The position numbers and the translations under genes were made by a program. Below the pieces are notes generated by a model that worked only from the letters and a program-made list of their open reading frames with translations, did no database searches and was not told the DNA's origin. Below are positions 16,190 to 24,510 of a stretch of DNA of 64,000 bases, piece by piece (within the stretch, counting starts at the first letter, position 1; every line of letters starts with the position of its first letter). The DNA is from JAZDCZ01 sp046757925. GTDB taxonomy: Bacteria; Gemmatimonadota; Gemmatimonadetes; Gemmatimonadales; GWC2-71-9. Location of the stretch: NCBI GenBank assembly GCA_046757925.1, contig JBHHZE010000009.1, positions 1-64,000 on the forward strand, in the 5' to 3' direction.

Positions 16190-19100
16190 GTGTTTGAGAA
16201 CGTATTCGAAACGGTAAATTCCGGCTTCGTGCAGGCGCTGTATGAGGATTACTTGAGGGATCCGGCTTCGGTTCCGTCGGAATGGCGTGAGCTGTTCGAG
16301 AATGGACTAAGGGGGGAGACTCCTACCGAAACTCCGCAGACGCCGCAATCGGAGCAATCGACGAGCGCTGCCGAACCGGCTGTCGCTGCGAGTATTGGTT
16401 CATCCGATCCCATTGTGGGCCCCGCTCTACGGCTGCTGCAAAACATGGAGGCGAGTCTTTCGGTCCCGACCGCCACCTCTTTTCGTGATATCGACGTCGC
16501 ACAACTCTGGGACGTTCGCAGAAGCTTGAACCAGGCCCTCCGGGCTCAAAACAAGAAGCTTTCGTTCACCCACATCATCGGATGGGCGATCGTCTGCGCG
16601 GCGCGCACGTATCCCACGATGGCCCATGCCGTGGTCGAAGTTGAAGGGACGCCGCACCGCGTGGCCCCAGGAGCCGTCAACCTGGGACTCGCCGTGGACG
16701 TCGAGGCCAAGGATGGCACGCGCAAGCTTCTGGTACCGGTTATCAAGCACGCGCAGTCGCTCTCCTTCGGCGAGTTTCACGAGGAGTACGAACGGCTGGT
16801 CGCGGGAGCCCGAGGGAACAAACTGATGCCGGACTCCTACATGGGCGCCACCATTACTCTCACCAACCCCGGTACCATAGGCACAGTGGCTTCCGTGCCA
16901 CGGTTGATGAAAGGCCAGGGATCGATCGTCGCAACGGGTGCCATCAGAATGGTTGGCGGCAGCAGGATCATGACCGTGACGAGTACCTACGACCATCGCA
17001 TCATCCAGGGTGCCGAATCGGGCATGTTCTTGCAGACGATCGACCGACTGCTTCAGGGTGATGACGGATTCTACGAGGACTTGGCCGCTGCAATGAATGG
17101 TCAGCTCGGTGCCGCCAAGGTGGCGACTCCGACTGGCTCGGCAGAATCCGTCGTTTCTCCTGTGGCCCCTGTGTCGTCTTCGGTCTCGAAGACTGTGGAT
17201 GCCACACTTCTCTCTCACGTTGCGGCTGCGATGTCCGTGGTCAAGGCACATCGGACTCACGGCTATCTAGAGGCCAGTCTCGACCCTCTGGGACGTCCGT
17301 CGGTAGGTGACCCGGCATTACATCCTGAGAATCTCGGTCTCACACCGGAAATGATGGCCCAGATCCCGGCCCAGGTCCTCCGTGTTTACGTTGAGGGCGA
17401 CACGATGGCAGAGGTGCTTCCGCGGCTGCGGGAGGTATATAGCGGCAACATCGCGTACGAGATCGAGCACATTGGCAGTCATGAACAGCGTTTGTGGCTA
17501 CGCGAAGTGATAGAATCGGGTAAGCATCAAACGCCTCCGACGGACGATGAGCGACGCAAGCTTCTTACCAGTCTCATCCGCACGTCCACATTCGAGAGGT
17601 TCCTCCAACGCACTTATCTGGGGCAGAAAAGATTCGGCATAGAGGGACTGGACGTCTTAGTCCCGATTCTCGAACTGGCGTTGGAGTTGGCTGGACGCCG
17701 GGGAGCGCGAGACGTGGTCCTGGGGATGGCACATCGTGGACGGCTCAACATTTTGACTCACATAGTGGGAGTTCCTTACGCGTCGGTGCTGGCCGAGTTT
17801 GAGGGTGGATACGATATCCAGGATACGCTGGCAAGTGGGCGCGGCACCGGCGATGTCAAGTACCACTATGGCGCGAGCGGCGCCTACCAGGCGTTTGAAG
17901 GAAACCAGGTCTACGTGGTGCTGATGCCCAACCCGAGCCATCTGGAGGCCGTAAACCCCGTAGTGGAAGGACATGTCCGTGCGAGCCAAACGGATCGAAC
18001 AGGCGTGCACATCAAACACGACCCCAACATCGTGGTTCCCATACTGCTGCATGGAGATGCCGCCTTTGCCGCACAGGGAGTCGTAGCGGAAACGCTCAAC
18101 GTGGCGTGCCTGGATGGGTATGATACCGGTGGAACCCTCCATATCATCTGTAACAACCAGATTGGCTTCACGACCGATCCCTCTCAGGCCCGCTCCACCG
18201 AGTTCTCGAGCGACCTGGCCAAGGGTTTTGACATCCCCATTATTCATGTCAACGCCGACGATCCCGAGGCGTGCTTGTCTGCAGTACGCCTGGCAATGAT
18301 GTATCGCGAAGTATGGCATGACGACTGTGTTATCGACGTCATTGGGTACCGCCGGCTGGGCCACAACGAAGGAGACGAGCCGCGTTACACACAGCCCACG
18401 GTCTACGCTCGCATCGATGCGCATCCCGACGTCACGGAAATCTACGCAACGCAACTCATAGGCGACGGCGTGATAGACGAGCAAGCCTTTGAGCGGGAGA
18501 AAGAAGAGCGATATCAGGAGCTTACGCACGCACACGAGGCGCTGAAACACGAAAAAAGCCTTGACCATGCAGAGGAGCCGGTCCGTCTGAGCGGAGAGTG
18601 GCGAATGGTAGCCGAACCGTCCACTGCTGTGGCCGAGAAGGTATTGCGTCAATTGAACGACGATCTCCTGCAGGTACCCGACGGTTTTGCCATCAATCCC
18701 AAGCTCAAGAAGGTACTTGACCGCCGTACGAAAGCGTTTGAAAAGGACGGACCTCTCGACTGGGCTCACGCGGAGGCCCTTGCACTGAGCTCGCTCCTGC
18801 TAGAGGGTAACCCGGTCCGCATGGTCGGACAGGACGTAGAACGCGGAACTTTCAGTCAACGCCACCTTCGGCTACACGATTACAAGAGCGGTGATACCTA
18901 CGCTCCGATCCAGAATCTATCCGGTGCAAATGCACCGTTCGAACTTCACAACACTCCGCTCTCGGAGTACGCGGCTCTCGGGTTTGAGTACGGCTACAGC
19001 GTGGCCGCCACTGAAACGTTGGTGGTGTGGGAAGCGCAGTTTGGCGACTTTGTGAACGGTGCAGAGATAATAATCGATCAATTCATAATTGCGGGCCTGG

Positions 19101-19783
19101 CGAAATGGGGACAGACGTCCAGGCTCGCTCTGCTACTGCCGCACGGATATGAGGGTCAGGGTCCCGAGCACTCCAGCGCACGCTTGGAGAGGTTTCTGGC
19201 GCTCGGCGCGGAGAGCAACATTAGAGTCGCAAACTGTTCAACGCCGGCACAATATTTCCACATCCTGCGTCGTCAAGCGAAGCACCTGCAACTGCGACCC
19301 TTGATCCTCATGACACCCAAGAGCCTGCTGCGGCACCCCAAGGCAGTCTCACATCTAGCCGATCTTACGACAGGACTTTTTCAGTTCGTGCTCGACGATC
19401 CGACTTTGCCCGCCGGACGCGATGAAGTGACGCGAATAGTATTCTGTTCCGGCAAGGTCTATTATGATGCAATCACTGCACAGCAGCGTTCAGATGCCAA
19501 GCATGTATCGGTGGCCCGAATAGAGCTGCTCTACCCGTTTCCCACCCCTGAAACCAGCACGCTTATCGCCAACTACCCGAATGTACGCGAGCTCGTGTGG
19601 CTGCAGGAAGAGCCTACCAACATGGGAGCCCGCAAGTGGATCGTACCTCGATTGGAACATCTCGCGCCTGAGGGCGTCACGGTCAGGTACGTTGCGCGTC
19701 CCGAACGGTCGAGTCCAGCCGAGGGTTATCTGAAACGCCATCAGAACGAGCAGGCACGTCTGGTGGCCGACGTTTTGGCATGA
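16190..19783 (+). CDS. kgd: Multifunctional 2-oxoglutarate dehydrogenase E1/E2 (Kgd type)
   Basis: A 1197-residue fusion that makes succinyl-CoA (or succinic semialdehyde) from 2-oxoglutarate in the TCA cycle. Residues 1-40 match the E1 N-terminal helix (FVQALYEDYLRDPASVPSEW). Next is a Pro/Glu/Ala linker, then an E2 succinyltransferase catalytic domain (about 75-290) with the active-site His in TYDHRIIQG (H269), then the ThDP-dependent E1 from about 345 (GMAHRGRLNIL, HGDAAFAAQGVVAETLN, HNEGDEPRYTQP, PHGYEGQGPEHSSARLERFL). No lipoyl domain is present, as in mycobacterial Kgd, so a separate lipoyl-E2 must supply it. GTG start at 16190. Its stop overlaps yggT. Confidence 0.95.
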   Translation: MFENVFETVNSGFVQALYEDYLRDPASVPSEWRELFENGLRGETPTETPQTPQSEQSTSAAEPAVAASIGSSDPIVGPALRLLQNMEASLSVPTATSFRDIDVAQLWDVRRSLNQALRAQNKKLSFTHIIGWAIVCAARTYPTMAHAVVEVEGTPHRVAPGAVNLGLAVDVEAKDGTRKLLVPVIKHAQSLSFGEFHEEYERLVAGARGNKLMPDSYMGATITLTNPGTIGTVASVPRLMKGQGSIVATGAIRMVGGSRIMTVTSTYDHRIIQGAESGMFLQTIDRLLQGDDGFYEDLAAAMNGQLGAAKVATPTGSAESVVSPVAPVSSSVSKTVDATLLSHVAAAMSVVKAHRTHGYLEASLDPLGRPSVGDPALHPENLGLTPEMMAQIPAQVLRVYVEGDTMAEVLPRLREVYSGNIAYEIEHIGSHEQRLWLREVIESGKHQTPPTDDERRKLLTSLIRTSTFERFLQRTYLGQKRFGIEGLDVLVPILELALELAGRRGARDVVLGMAHRGRLNILTHIVGVPYASVLAEFEGGYDIQDTLASGRGTGDVKYHYGASGAYQAFEGNQVYVVLMPNPSHLEAVNPVVEGHVRASQTDRTGVHIKHDPNIVVPILLHGDAAFAAQGVVAETLNVACLDGYDTGGTLHIICNNQIGFTTDPSQARSTEFSSDLAKGFDIPIIHVNADDPEACLSAVRLAMMYREVWHDDCVIDVIGYRRLGHNEGDEPRYTQPTVYARIDAHPDVTEIYATQLIGDGVIDEQAFEREKEERYQELTHAHEALKHEKSLDHAEEPVRLSGEWRMVAEPSTAVAEKVLRQLNDDLLQVPDGFAINPKLKKVLDRRTKAFEKDGPLDWAHAEALALSSLLLEGNPVRMVGQDVERGTFSQRHLRLHDYKSGDTYAPIQNLSGANAPFELHNTPLSEYAALGFEYGYSVAATETLVVWEAQFGDFVNGAEIIIDQFIIAGLAKWGQTSRLALLLPHGYEGQGPEHSSARLERFLALGAESNIRVANCSTPAQYFHILRRQAKHLQLRPLILMTPKSLLRHPKAVSHLADLTTGLFQFVLDDPTLPAGRDEVTRIVFCSGKVYYDAITAQQRSDAKHVSVARIELLYPFPTPETSTLIANYPNVRELVWLQEEPTNMGARKWIVPRLEHLAPEGVTVRYVARPERSSPAEGYLKRHQNEQARLVADVLA

Positions 19784-20352
19784 TCGTCCTTGCGATCGTA
19801 CGCATCGCGGTTTTCTTGGTTTTCTTCCTGAGCGCCGTTGTGGCTTTGGCGTCATGGGCAGTTCGATCCCGGCGGATAGATCCCTTCAGCTCCACCGGCC
19901 AGCTCGCCCGTAGATTCACCGACCCTATGATACAACCGTTCGAGCGTTGGCTCTTGCAACGAGGTGGCAACCCGCAGATCGCACCTTGGTGGCTCCTCGG
20001 TGCAGTCATAGCAGGCGGTATCGTAGTCGTTACCCTGACCCAATGGCTGGTTGTCCAATCCCTTCGAATGGCAGCCGCGGGTGCCGCGGGACCAAGGGGC
20101 ATTCTGAGGCTTGTGGTGTTGTACTCCGGTCAAATTGTCTCTCTTGCGTTGTTTGTCCGCGTGATTGGATCTTGGTTCGGCATGGGACGCTACAATCGGT
20201 GGATGCGCTATGCGTACAGACTCACCGATTGGCTGGTGGAACCGCTCCGTCGCATCATACCGCCGTTTGGAGCGATTGACGCCACGCCGCTCGTGGCGTG
20301 GTTCCTTCTGCAGTTTCTGATCATGCCACTCGTGCTCGGGATACTGCGATGA
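19780..20352 (+). CDS. yggT: YggT-family membrane protein
   Basis: A 190-residue inner-membrane protein with two YggT units: helices at about 2-25, 70-90, 105-130 and 165-188, with the repeated signature DPMIQPFERWLL and DWLVEPLRRIIPPFG. YggT proteins are linked to osmotic tolerance and cell division in some bacteria, but their molecular role is unclear. The ATG overlaps the kgd stop (ATGA) and its own stop overlaps the DUF167 gene, the usual yggT-yggU neighbour pair. The link with kgd is probably only transcriptional. Confidence 0.85.
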   Translation: MIVLAIVRIAVFLVFFLSAVVALASWAVRSRRIDPFSSTGQLARRFTDPMIQPFERWLLQRGGNPQIAPWWLLGAVIAGGIVVVTLTQWLVVQSLRMAAAGAAGPRGILRLVVLYSGQIVSLALFVRVIGSWFGMGRYNRWMRYAYRLTDWLVEPLRRIIPPFGAIDATPLVAWFLLQFLIMPLVLGILR

Positions 20353-20624
20353 ACCCCAAGCCGCGCGCCGTGTTGTGGGTCCACGTCCAACCGCGAGCCA
20401 AGAAGACCGAAACTGCCGGTTGGCATGGTGATGCCGTCAAGATCCGTATCCACTCACCGCCACTCAACGGTGCCGCGAACGACGAATTGGTCGAGTTCAT
20501 GGCGAAGAAGACCGGAGTCCCGCGCAGTGGTGTGTCGATTGCAAGCGGGCGCGGCGGACGCCGCAAGCGTGTGATCATCGAAGGCCGAACGACCCAGGAA
20601 GTGATCGCCGCGTTGGACATCTAG
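20349..20624 (+). CDS. yggU: DUF167 (YggU) family protein
   Basis: A 91-residue protein of the DUF167/YggU fold, starting at the ATG that overlaps the yggT stop. Family text is evident: HVQPRAKKTETAGWHGDAVK, then IHSPPLNGAANDELVEFMA and the glycine-rich SIASGRGGRRKRVIIEG. The fold is a small alpha/beta protein of unknown biochemical role, very often found after yggT. The longer frame starting at 20298 would overlap yggT by 55 bases and lacks support. Confidence 0.88.
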   Translation: MNPKPRAVLWVHVQPRAKKTETAGWHGDAVKIRIHSPPLNGAANDELVEFMAKKTGVPRSGVSIASGRGGRRKRVIIEGRTTQEVIAALDI

Positions 20625-20661
20625 AGCGACCGCCACCCTTCCAGTTTCTCGCATGGGAACG

Positions 20662-20667
20662 TATATT
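20662..20667 (+). promoter_or_regulatory. Putative -10 element for the metH leader
   Basis: TATATT (20662-20667) would start transcription around 20674, about 15 bases before the riboswitch stem. A weak -35 (CTTCCA) lies 18 bases upstream. The extended TATATTTG also fits the -7 element of Bacteroidota promoters, so either sigma type is possible. Confidence 0.3.
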
Positions 20668-20688
20668 TGGTCTGGACAAATTGAATAA

Positions 20689-20739
20689 CGTGGTGATTTG
20701 CAGCGTATTGCGGCCACGCTAAACAAGTCGCTAAAAAGC
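20689..20739 (+). promoter_or_regulatory. SAM-II riboswitch upstream of metH
   Basis: The element matches the SAM-II consensus recalled from alphaproteobacterial met genes. Stem P1 is CGTGG (20689-20693) with CCACG (20714-20718), enclosing TGATTTG...TATTGCGG, followed by the characteristic CTAAACAAGTCGCTAAAAAG tail that forms the H-type pseudoknot. TCGC (20728-20731) can pair with GCGG (20710-20713) of the loop. It binds S-adenosylmethionine and should lower expression of metH and the coupled downstream gene when SAM is plentiful. A terminator follows directly. Confidence 0.88.
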
Positions 20740-20743
20740 TCGC

Positions 20744-20771
20744 CCCGGCGCTCGAAGCGACGGGTTTTTTT
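20744..20771 (+). terminator. Intrinsic terminator controlled by the SAM-II riboswitch
   Basis: The stem is CCCG (20744-20747) and CGCT (20749-20752) with AGCG (20756-20759) and CGGG (20761-20764), over loop CGA, followed by seven T (20765-20771). The 3' side overlaps AGCGAC (20756-20761), which is also complementary to GTCGCT (20727-20732) in the aptamer tail, so an antiterminator pairing can compete. It lies 22 bases before the metH start. Confidence 0.8.
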
Positions 20772-20792
20772 GTACTACCGGAAAAACATCCA

Positions 20793-23700
20793 ATGCCGCC
20801 TACAATCCGAGATCGAACAGAGAGCCTTCAATCCGCCGCCAGCAATCGCATATTGGTGCTGGATGGCGCGATGGGCACGATGATCCAACGTTACGACCTG
20901 ACGGAATCTGACTTCAGGGGCGAGCGATTCAGTGATCATCCTGGCTCCCTGCAAGGCAACAACGACGTCCTCTGCCTAACTCGGCCGGACGTGATAGAGG
21001 CGATTCATCGCGCTTACCTATCCGCAGGTGCGGACATCCTAGAGACGAACACGTTCAACGGCACGGCAATATCGCAATCCGATTATCAGACCGAGACATG
21101 CGTGCGGGACATCAATCTGACCGCGGCACGCATTGCTCGAAAAGTTGCAGACGAGTTCACTGCAAGAGAGCCTCAAAAGCCTCGTTTTGTTGCCGGGAGC
21201 ATGGGGCCCACCAATCGGACAGCCTCCATCTCGCCAAAAGTAAACAATCCCGCATTTCGGAATGTCACGTTCGATCAACTCGTGGCAGCCTATTCCGAGC
21301 AAGCCGCAGCGTTGATCGAGGGTGGAGTAGATATCCTCCTGATTGAGACAGTGTTCGATACGCTCAACTGCAAGGCAGCCCTGTTTGCGGTGGCACAACT
21401 ACTGGACCGCAATAGCGAAGATACACCTCTCGTTTCCGTATCCGGAACCATCACAGACGCGAGTGGACGGACCTTGTCCGGTCAGACCACCGAGGCATTC
21501 TGGTATTCCATACGTCATGCGAACCTGTTCAGTGTGGGATTGAATTGCGCACTCGGAGCCAAGGATCTTCGCGCCTACGTCGAGGAACTCTCAGGGCTCA
21601 GTGGCATATTGGTGAGCTGCCACCCAAACGCCGGCCTGCCCAACGAGTTCGGGCAATACGAGCAGACCCCCGATGAGATAGCCGATACGTTGCGTGAGTT
21701 CGCGGAGAGTGGCTTTCTGAACATAGTTGGTGGCTGTTGCGGCACTACACCCGAGCACATAGCCGCCATCGCACGAGCCGTCTCGGGCGTGCCACCACGT
21801 CCAGTACCGGAGATCGCACCTCTCACTCGCTTGAGCGGACTAGAACCCCTCGTGATAAGACCGGACAGTCTTTTCGTGAACATTGGTGAGCGCACAAATG
21901 TCACCGGTTCAGCACGCTTCGCAGCTCTGATCAAGGATGGGGACTACGAGGCCGCACTCGAGGTAGCACGGCAGCAGGTAAGCGACGGCGCCCAGATGAT
22001 CGATATCAACATGGATGAAGGTCTCCTCGATTCCGAGAAGGCAATGGTGGAGTTTCTCAATCTCATAGCAGCTGAGCCGGATATCAGCAGGGTACCCGTA
22101 GTGCTGGATTCATCCAAATGGGAGGTGATCGAGGCTGGACTCAAATGTGTCCAGGGAAAGTGTGTAGTCAACTCCATTAGCCTGAAGGAGGGCGAGGAGG
22201 CTTTCATTACACGCGCTCGCAAGGTGCGACGGTACGGCGCCGCCGTGATCGTCATGGCATTCGACGAACAGGGTCAGGCCGATACCGCAGACCGCAAGGT
22301 CGCAATCTGTAAGCGGGCATATCGCATTTTGGTGGGCCAGGTCCGCTTCCCCCCAGAGGACATAATCTTCGATCCCAACATCTTCGCCGTAGCTACCGGA
22401 ATAGAAGAACACAACGAGTACGCACTCGCATATCTCAGAGCCTGTAGGGAAATCAAGGAGACGCTGCCACACAGCCTCGTGAGCGGTGGTGTCAGCAACA
22501 TTTCATTCTCGTTCCGCGGAAACAATCCGGTTCGCGAGGCGATGCACGCCTCTTTCTTGTACCACGCCATCGAGGCTGGTATGGACCTGGGCATCGTCAA
22601 TGCAGGCCAGCTCGCGGTGTACGATGACATTCCGAAAGAACTGCTCAACGCGGTAGAAGACGTCATCTTCAATCGCCGTCCAGATGCCACTGAACGACTT
22701 ACCGACATCGCCGATACGGTACGGGGAGCCGCTAGGAAACGCACTGAGAATCTCGCCTGGCGCGGCAATAGTGTGGAAGAGCGACTCTCTCACGCGCTGG
22801 TCGAAGGGATTCTCGATTTCATTGAAGAGGACACCGAAGAAGCCCGACAAAAATTCGATCGACCCATCGAGGTGATCGAAGGTCCTTTGATGGACGGAAT
22901 GAACATCGTCGGCGACTTGTTTGGCAGTGGAAGGATGTTCCTACCACAGGTGGTGAAGAGCGCTCGAGTGATGAAGAAAGCGGTTGCGTATCTCACCCCC
23001 TACATCGAGCGCGAAAAAGCGCACATGGGTGTAAGCACCGCCAAAGGGAAGTTGGTGTTGGCTACGGTCAAAGGAGACGTTCACGATATCGGCAAGAACA
23101 TTGTCGGCGTTGTCCTCGGCTGCAATAACTACGAAGTCATCGATCTTGGTGTGATGGTACCGGCGAACAAGATTCTGGCTGTAGCACGCGAGGCTGACGC
23201 CGATATTATCGGATTGAGTGGACTCATCACACCATCCCTCGATGAAATGGTGCACGTTGCCAAGGAGATGGAACGGGAAGATTTCGATACTCCACTGCTG
23301 ATCGGCGGGGCAACTACTTCAAAGGTCCATACTGCTGTCAAGATCGAGCAGGGCTACAGTGGACCTACTATCTACGTAGAAGACGCGTCACGAAGTGTGG
23401 GTGTGGTAGGGCAGCTCCTCAGTACGGACAAACATGATGGTTTTGTGCGTCAGATTGCATCGGAATATGCAAAGATCAGAAATGCCCACAGCCAAAAAAC
23501 GGACCGGACACGGCTCATTCCCATCGGCATCGCCCGTGAGCGGCGACAGTCATTCGATTGGAATCACTATGCACCGCCGCGACCGAATCAGCTCGGCGTC
23601 CAACCGATCGACCGTTGCACTCTCGAGGAACTGATTGGTTATATCGATTGGTCGCCGTTTTTCAGCGCATGGGAATTGCGTGGCAAGTACCCCGCAATCC

Positions 23701-24503
23701 TGGAAGACCCGAGACTCGGCGCCGAGGCAACCAAGCTACTCAACGATGCCCGGGAACTTCTGCAGCACATGGTTGAGCAGGATCTGCTGACGCCTCGCGG
23801 TGTTGTGGGACTATTTCCGGCGGCCGCAGTGGGTGACGATATCGAGGTATATGCAGATTGCTCGCGGTCCAGCACTGCTTGTGTGATTCACAATTTACGC
23901 CAGCAGCTAGACAAACCTCCCGGCCGTGCAAACTTCTGTCTTACCGATTTCGTAGCGCCGCAGGAAAGTGGTGTTGAGGACCATATCGGAGCGTTTGCCG
24001 TTACCACGGGACACGGGATCGCCGAACTGTGTGCGCGTTTTGAGCGTGACCACGATGACTACCGCAGTATCATGACGAAGGCATTGGCTGATCGCCTAGC
24101 GGAGGCCTTTGCAGAGCGACTGCACGAACTCGTACGGCAGGACCTCTGGGGCTACGCTCCCGCCGAATCGCTGTCCAAGAACGAGCTCATCAAGGAACGA
24201 TACGTGGGCATCCGCCCCGCACCCGGTTATCCAGCGTGCCCCGACCACAGCGAAAAGCAGGTCTTGTTTGATCTACTAGACGCAACCGAGCATACCGGCA
24301 TAACGCTTACGGACAGCTACGCGATGTCACCTGCCGCATCGGTAAGTGGCTGGTACTATTCGCACCCCTATGCCACTTACTTCGGCCTTGGCAAGATCGA
24401 CCGTGACCAGGTAAGCGATTATGCAGAGCGGAAGGGCATGAGGATATGCGAAGTCGAACGCTGGCTCGCACCCAATCTCGGATATGACCGAGCTGCGAAA
24501 TGA
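20793..24503 (+). CDS. metH: Cobalamin-dependent methionine synthase
   Basis: A full-length 1236-residue MetH that transfers the methyl group of 5-methyl-tetrahydrofolate to homocysteine through methylcobalamin. Domains in order: homocysteine-binding (about 15-330) with zinc ligands C252 (GLNC) and C315/C316 (GGCCGTTPEH); pterin-binding (about 360-640, NIGERTNVTGS, DINMDEG); cobalamin cap and Rossmann domain (about 650-890) with the DxHxxG motif GDVHDIGKN (H764); and the SAM-dependent reactivation domain at the C-terminus (GYPACPDHSEK, YYFSHP-like YYSHPYATYF). Expression should be governed by the SAM-II riboswitch and terminator just upstream. Seven bases separate it from the next methionine gene. 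Cytoplasmic. Confidence 0.97.
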   Translation: MPPTIRDRTESLQSAASNRILVLDGAMGTMIQRYDLTESDFRGERFSDHPGSLQGNNDVLCLTRPDVIEAIHRAYLSAGADILETNTFNGTAISQSDYQTETCVRDINLTAARIARKVADEFTAREPQKPRFVAGSMGPTNRTASISPKVNNPAFRNVTFDQLVAAYSEQAAALIEGGVDILLIETVFDTLNCKAALFAVAQLLDRNSEDTPLVSVSGTITDASGRTLSGQTTEAFWYSIRHANLFSVGLNCALGAKDLRAYVEELSGLSGILVSCHPNAGLPNEFGQYEQTPDEIADTLREFAESGFLNIVGGCCGTTPEHIAAIARAVSGVPPRPVPEIAPLTRLSGLEPLVIRPDSLFVNIGERTNVTGSARFAALIKDGDYEAALEVARQQVSDGAQMIDINMDEGLLDSEKAMVEFLNLIAAEPDISRVPVVLDSSKWEVIEAGLKCVQGKCVVNSISLKEGEEAFITRARKVRRYGAAVIVMAFDEQGQADTADRKVAICKRAYRILVGQVRFPPEDIIFDPNIFAVATGIEEHNEYALAYLRACREIKETLPHSLVSGGVSNISFSFRGNNPVREAMHASFLYHAIEAGMDLGIVNAGQLAVYDDIPKELLNAVEDVIFNRRPDATERLTDIADTVRGAARKRTENLAWRGNSVEERLSHALVEGILDFIEEDTEEARQKFDRPIEVIEGPLMDGMNIVGDLFGSGRMFLPQVVKSARVMKKAVAYLTPYIEREKAHMGVSTAKGKLVLATVKGDVHDIGKNIVGVVLGCNNYEVIDLGVMVPANKILAVAREADADIIGLSGLITPSLDEMVHVAKEMEREDFDTPLLIGGATTSKVHTAVKIEQGYSGPTIYVEDASRSVGVVGQLLSTDKHDGFVRQIASEYAKIRNAHSQKTDRTRLIPIGIARERRQSFDWNHYAPPRPNQLGVQPIDRCTLEELIGYIDWSPFFSAWELRGKYPAILEDPRLGAEATKLLNDARELLQHMVEQDLLTPRGVVGLFPAAAVGDDIEVYADCSRSSTACVIHNLRQQLDKPPGRANFCLTDFVAPQESGVEDHIGAFAVTTGHGIAELCARFERDHDDYRSIMTKALADRLAEAFAERLHELVRQDLWGYAPAESLSKNELIKERYVGIRPAPGYPACPDHSEKQVLFDLLDATEHTGITLTDSYAMSPAASVSGWYYSHPYATYFGLGKIDRDQVSDYAERKGMRICEVERWLAPNLGYDRAAK

Positions 24504-24510
24504 CTGAGCG

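Noticed and set aside
16427..17260. 277-codon antisense frame in kgd
   Set aside because: Same reason; composition is His/Arg-rich, typical of an antisense frame in GC-rich DNA.
17657..18769. 370-codon open frame antisense to kgd
   Set aside because: It lies wholly within the E1 domain of kgd, which has unmistakable motifs on the other strand.
20625..20792. Cobalamin riboswitch before metH
   Set aside because: B12-dependent MetH suggests one, but the leader lacks a B12-box-like segment and matches SAM-II over its length.
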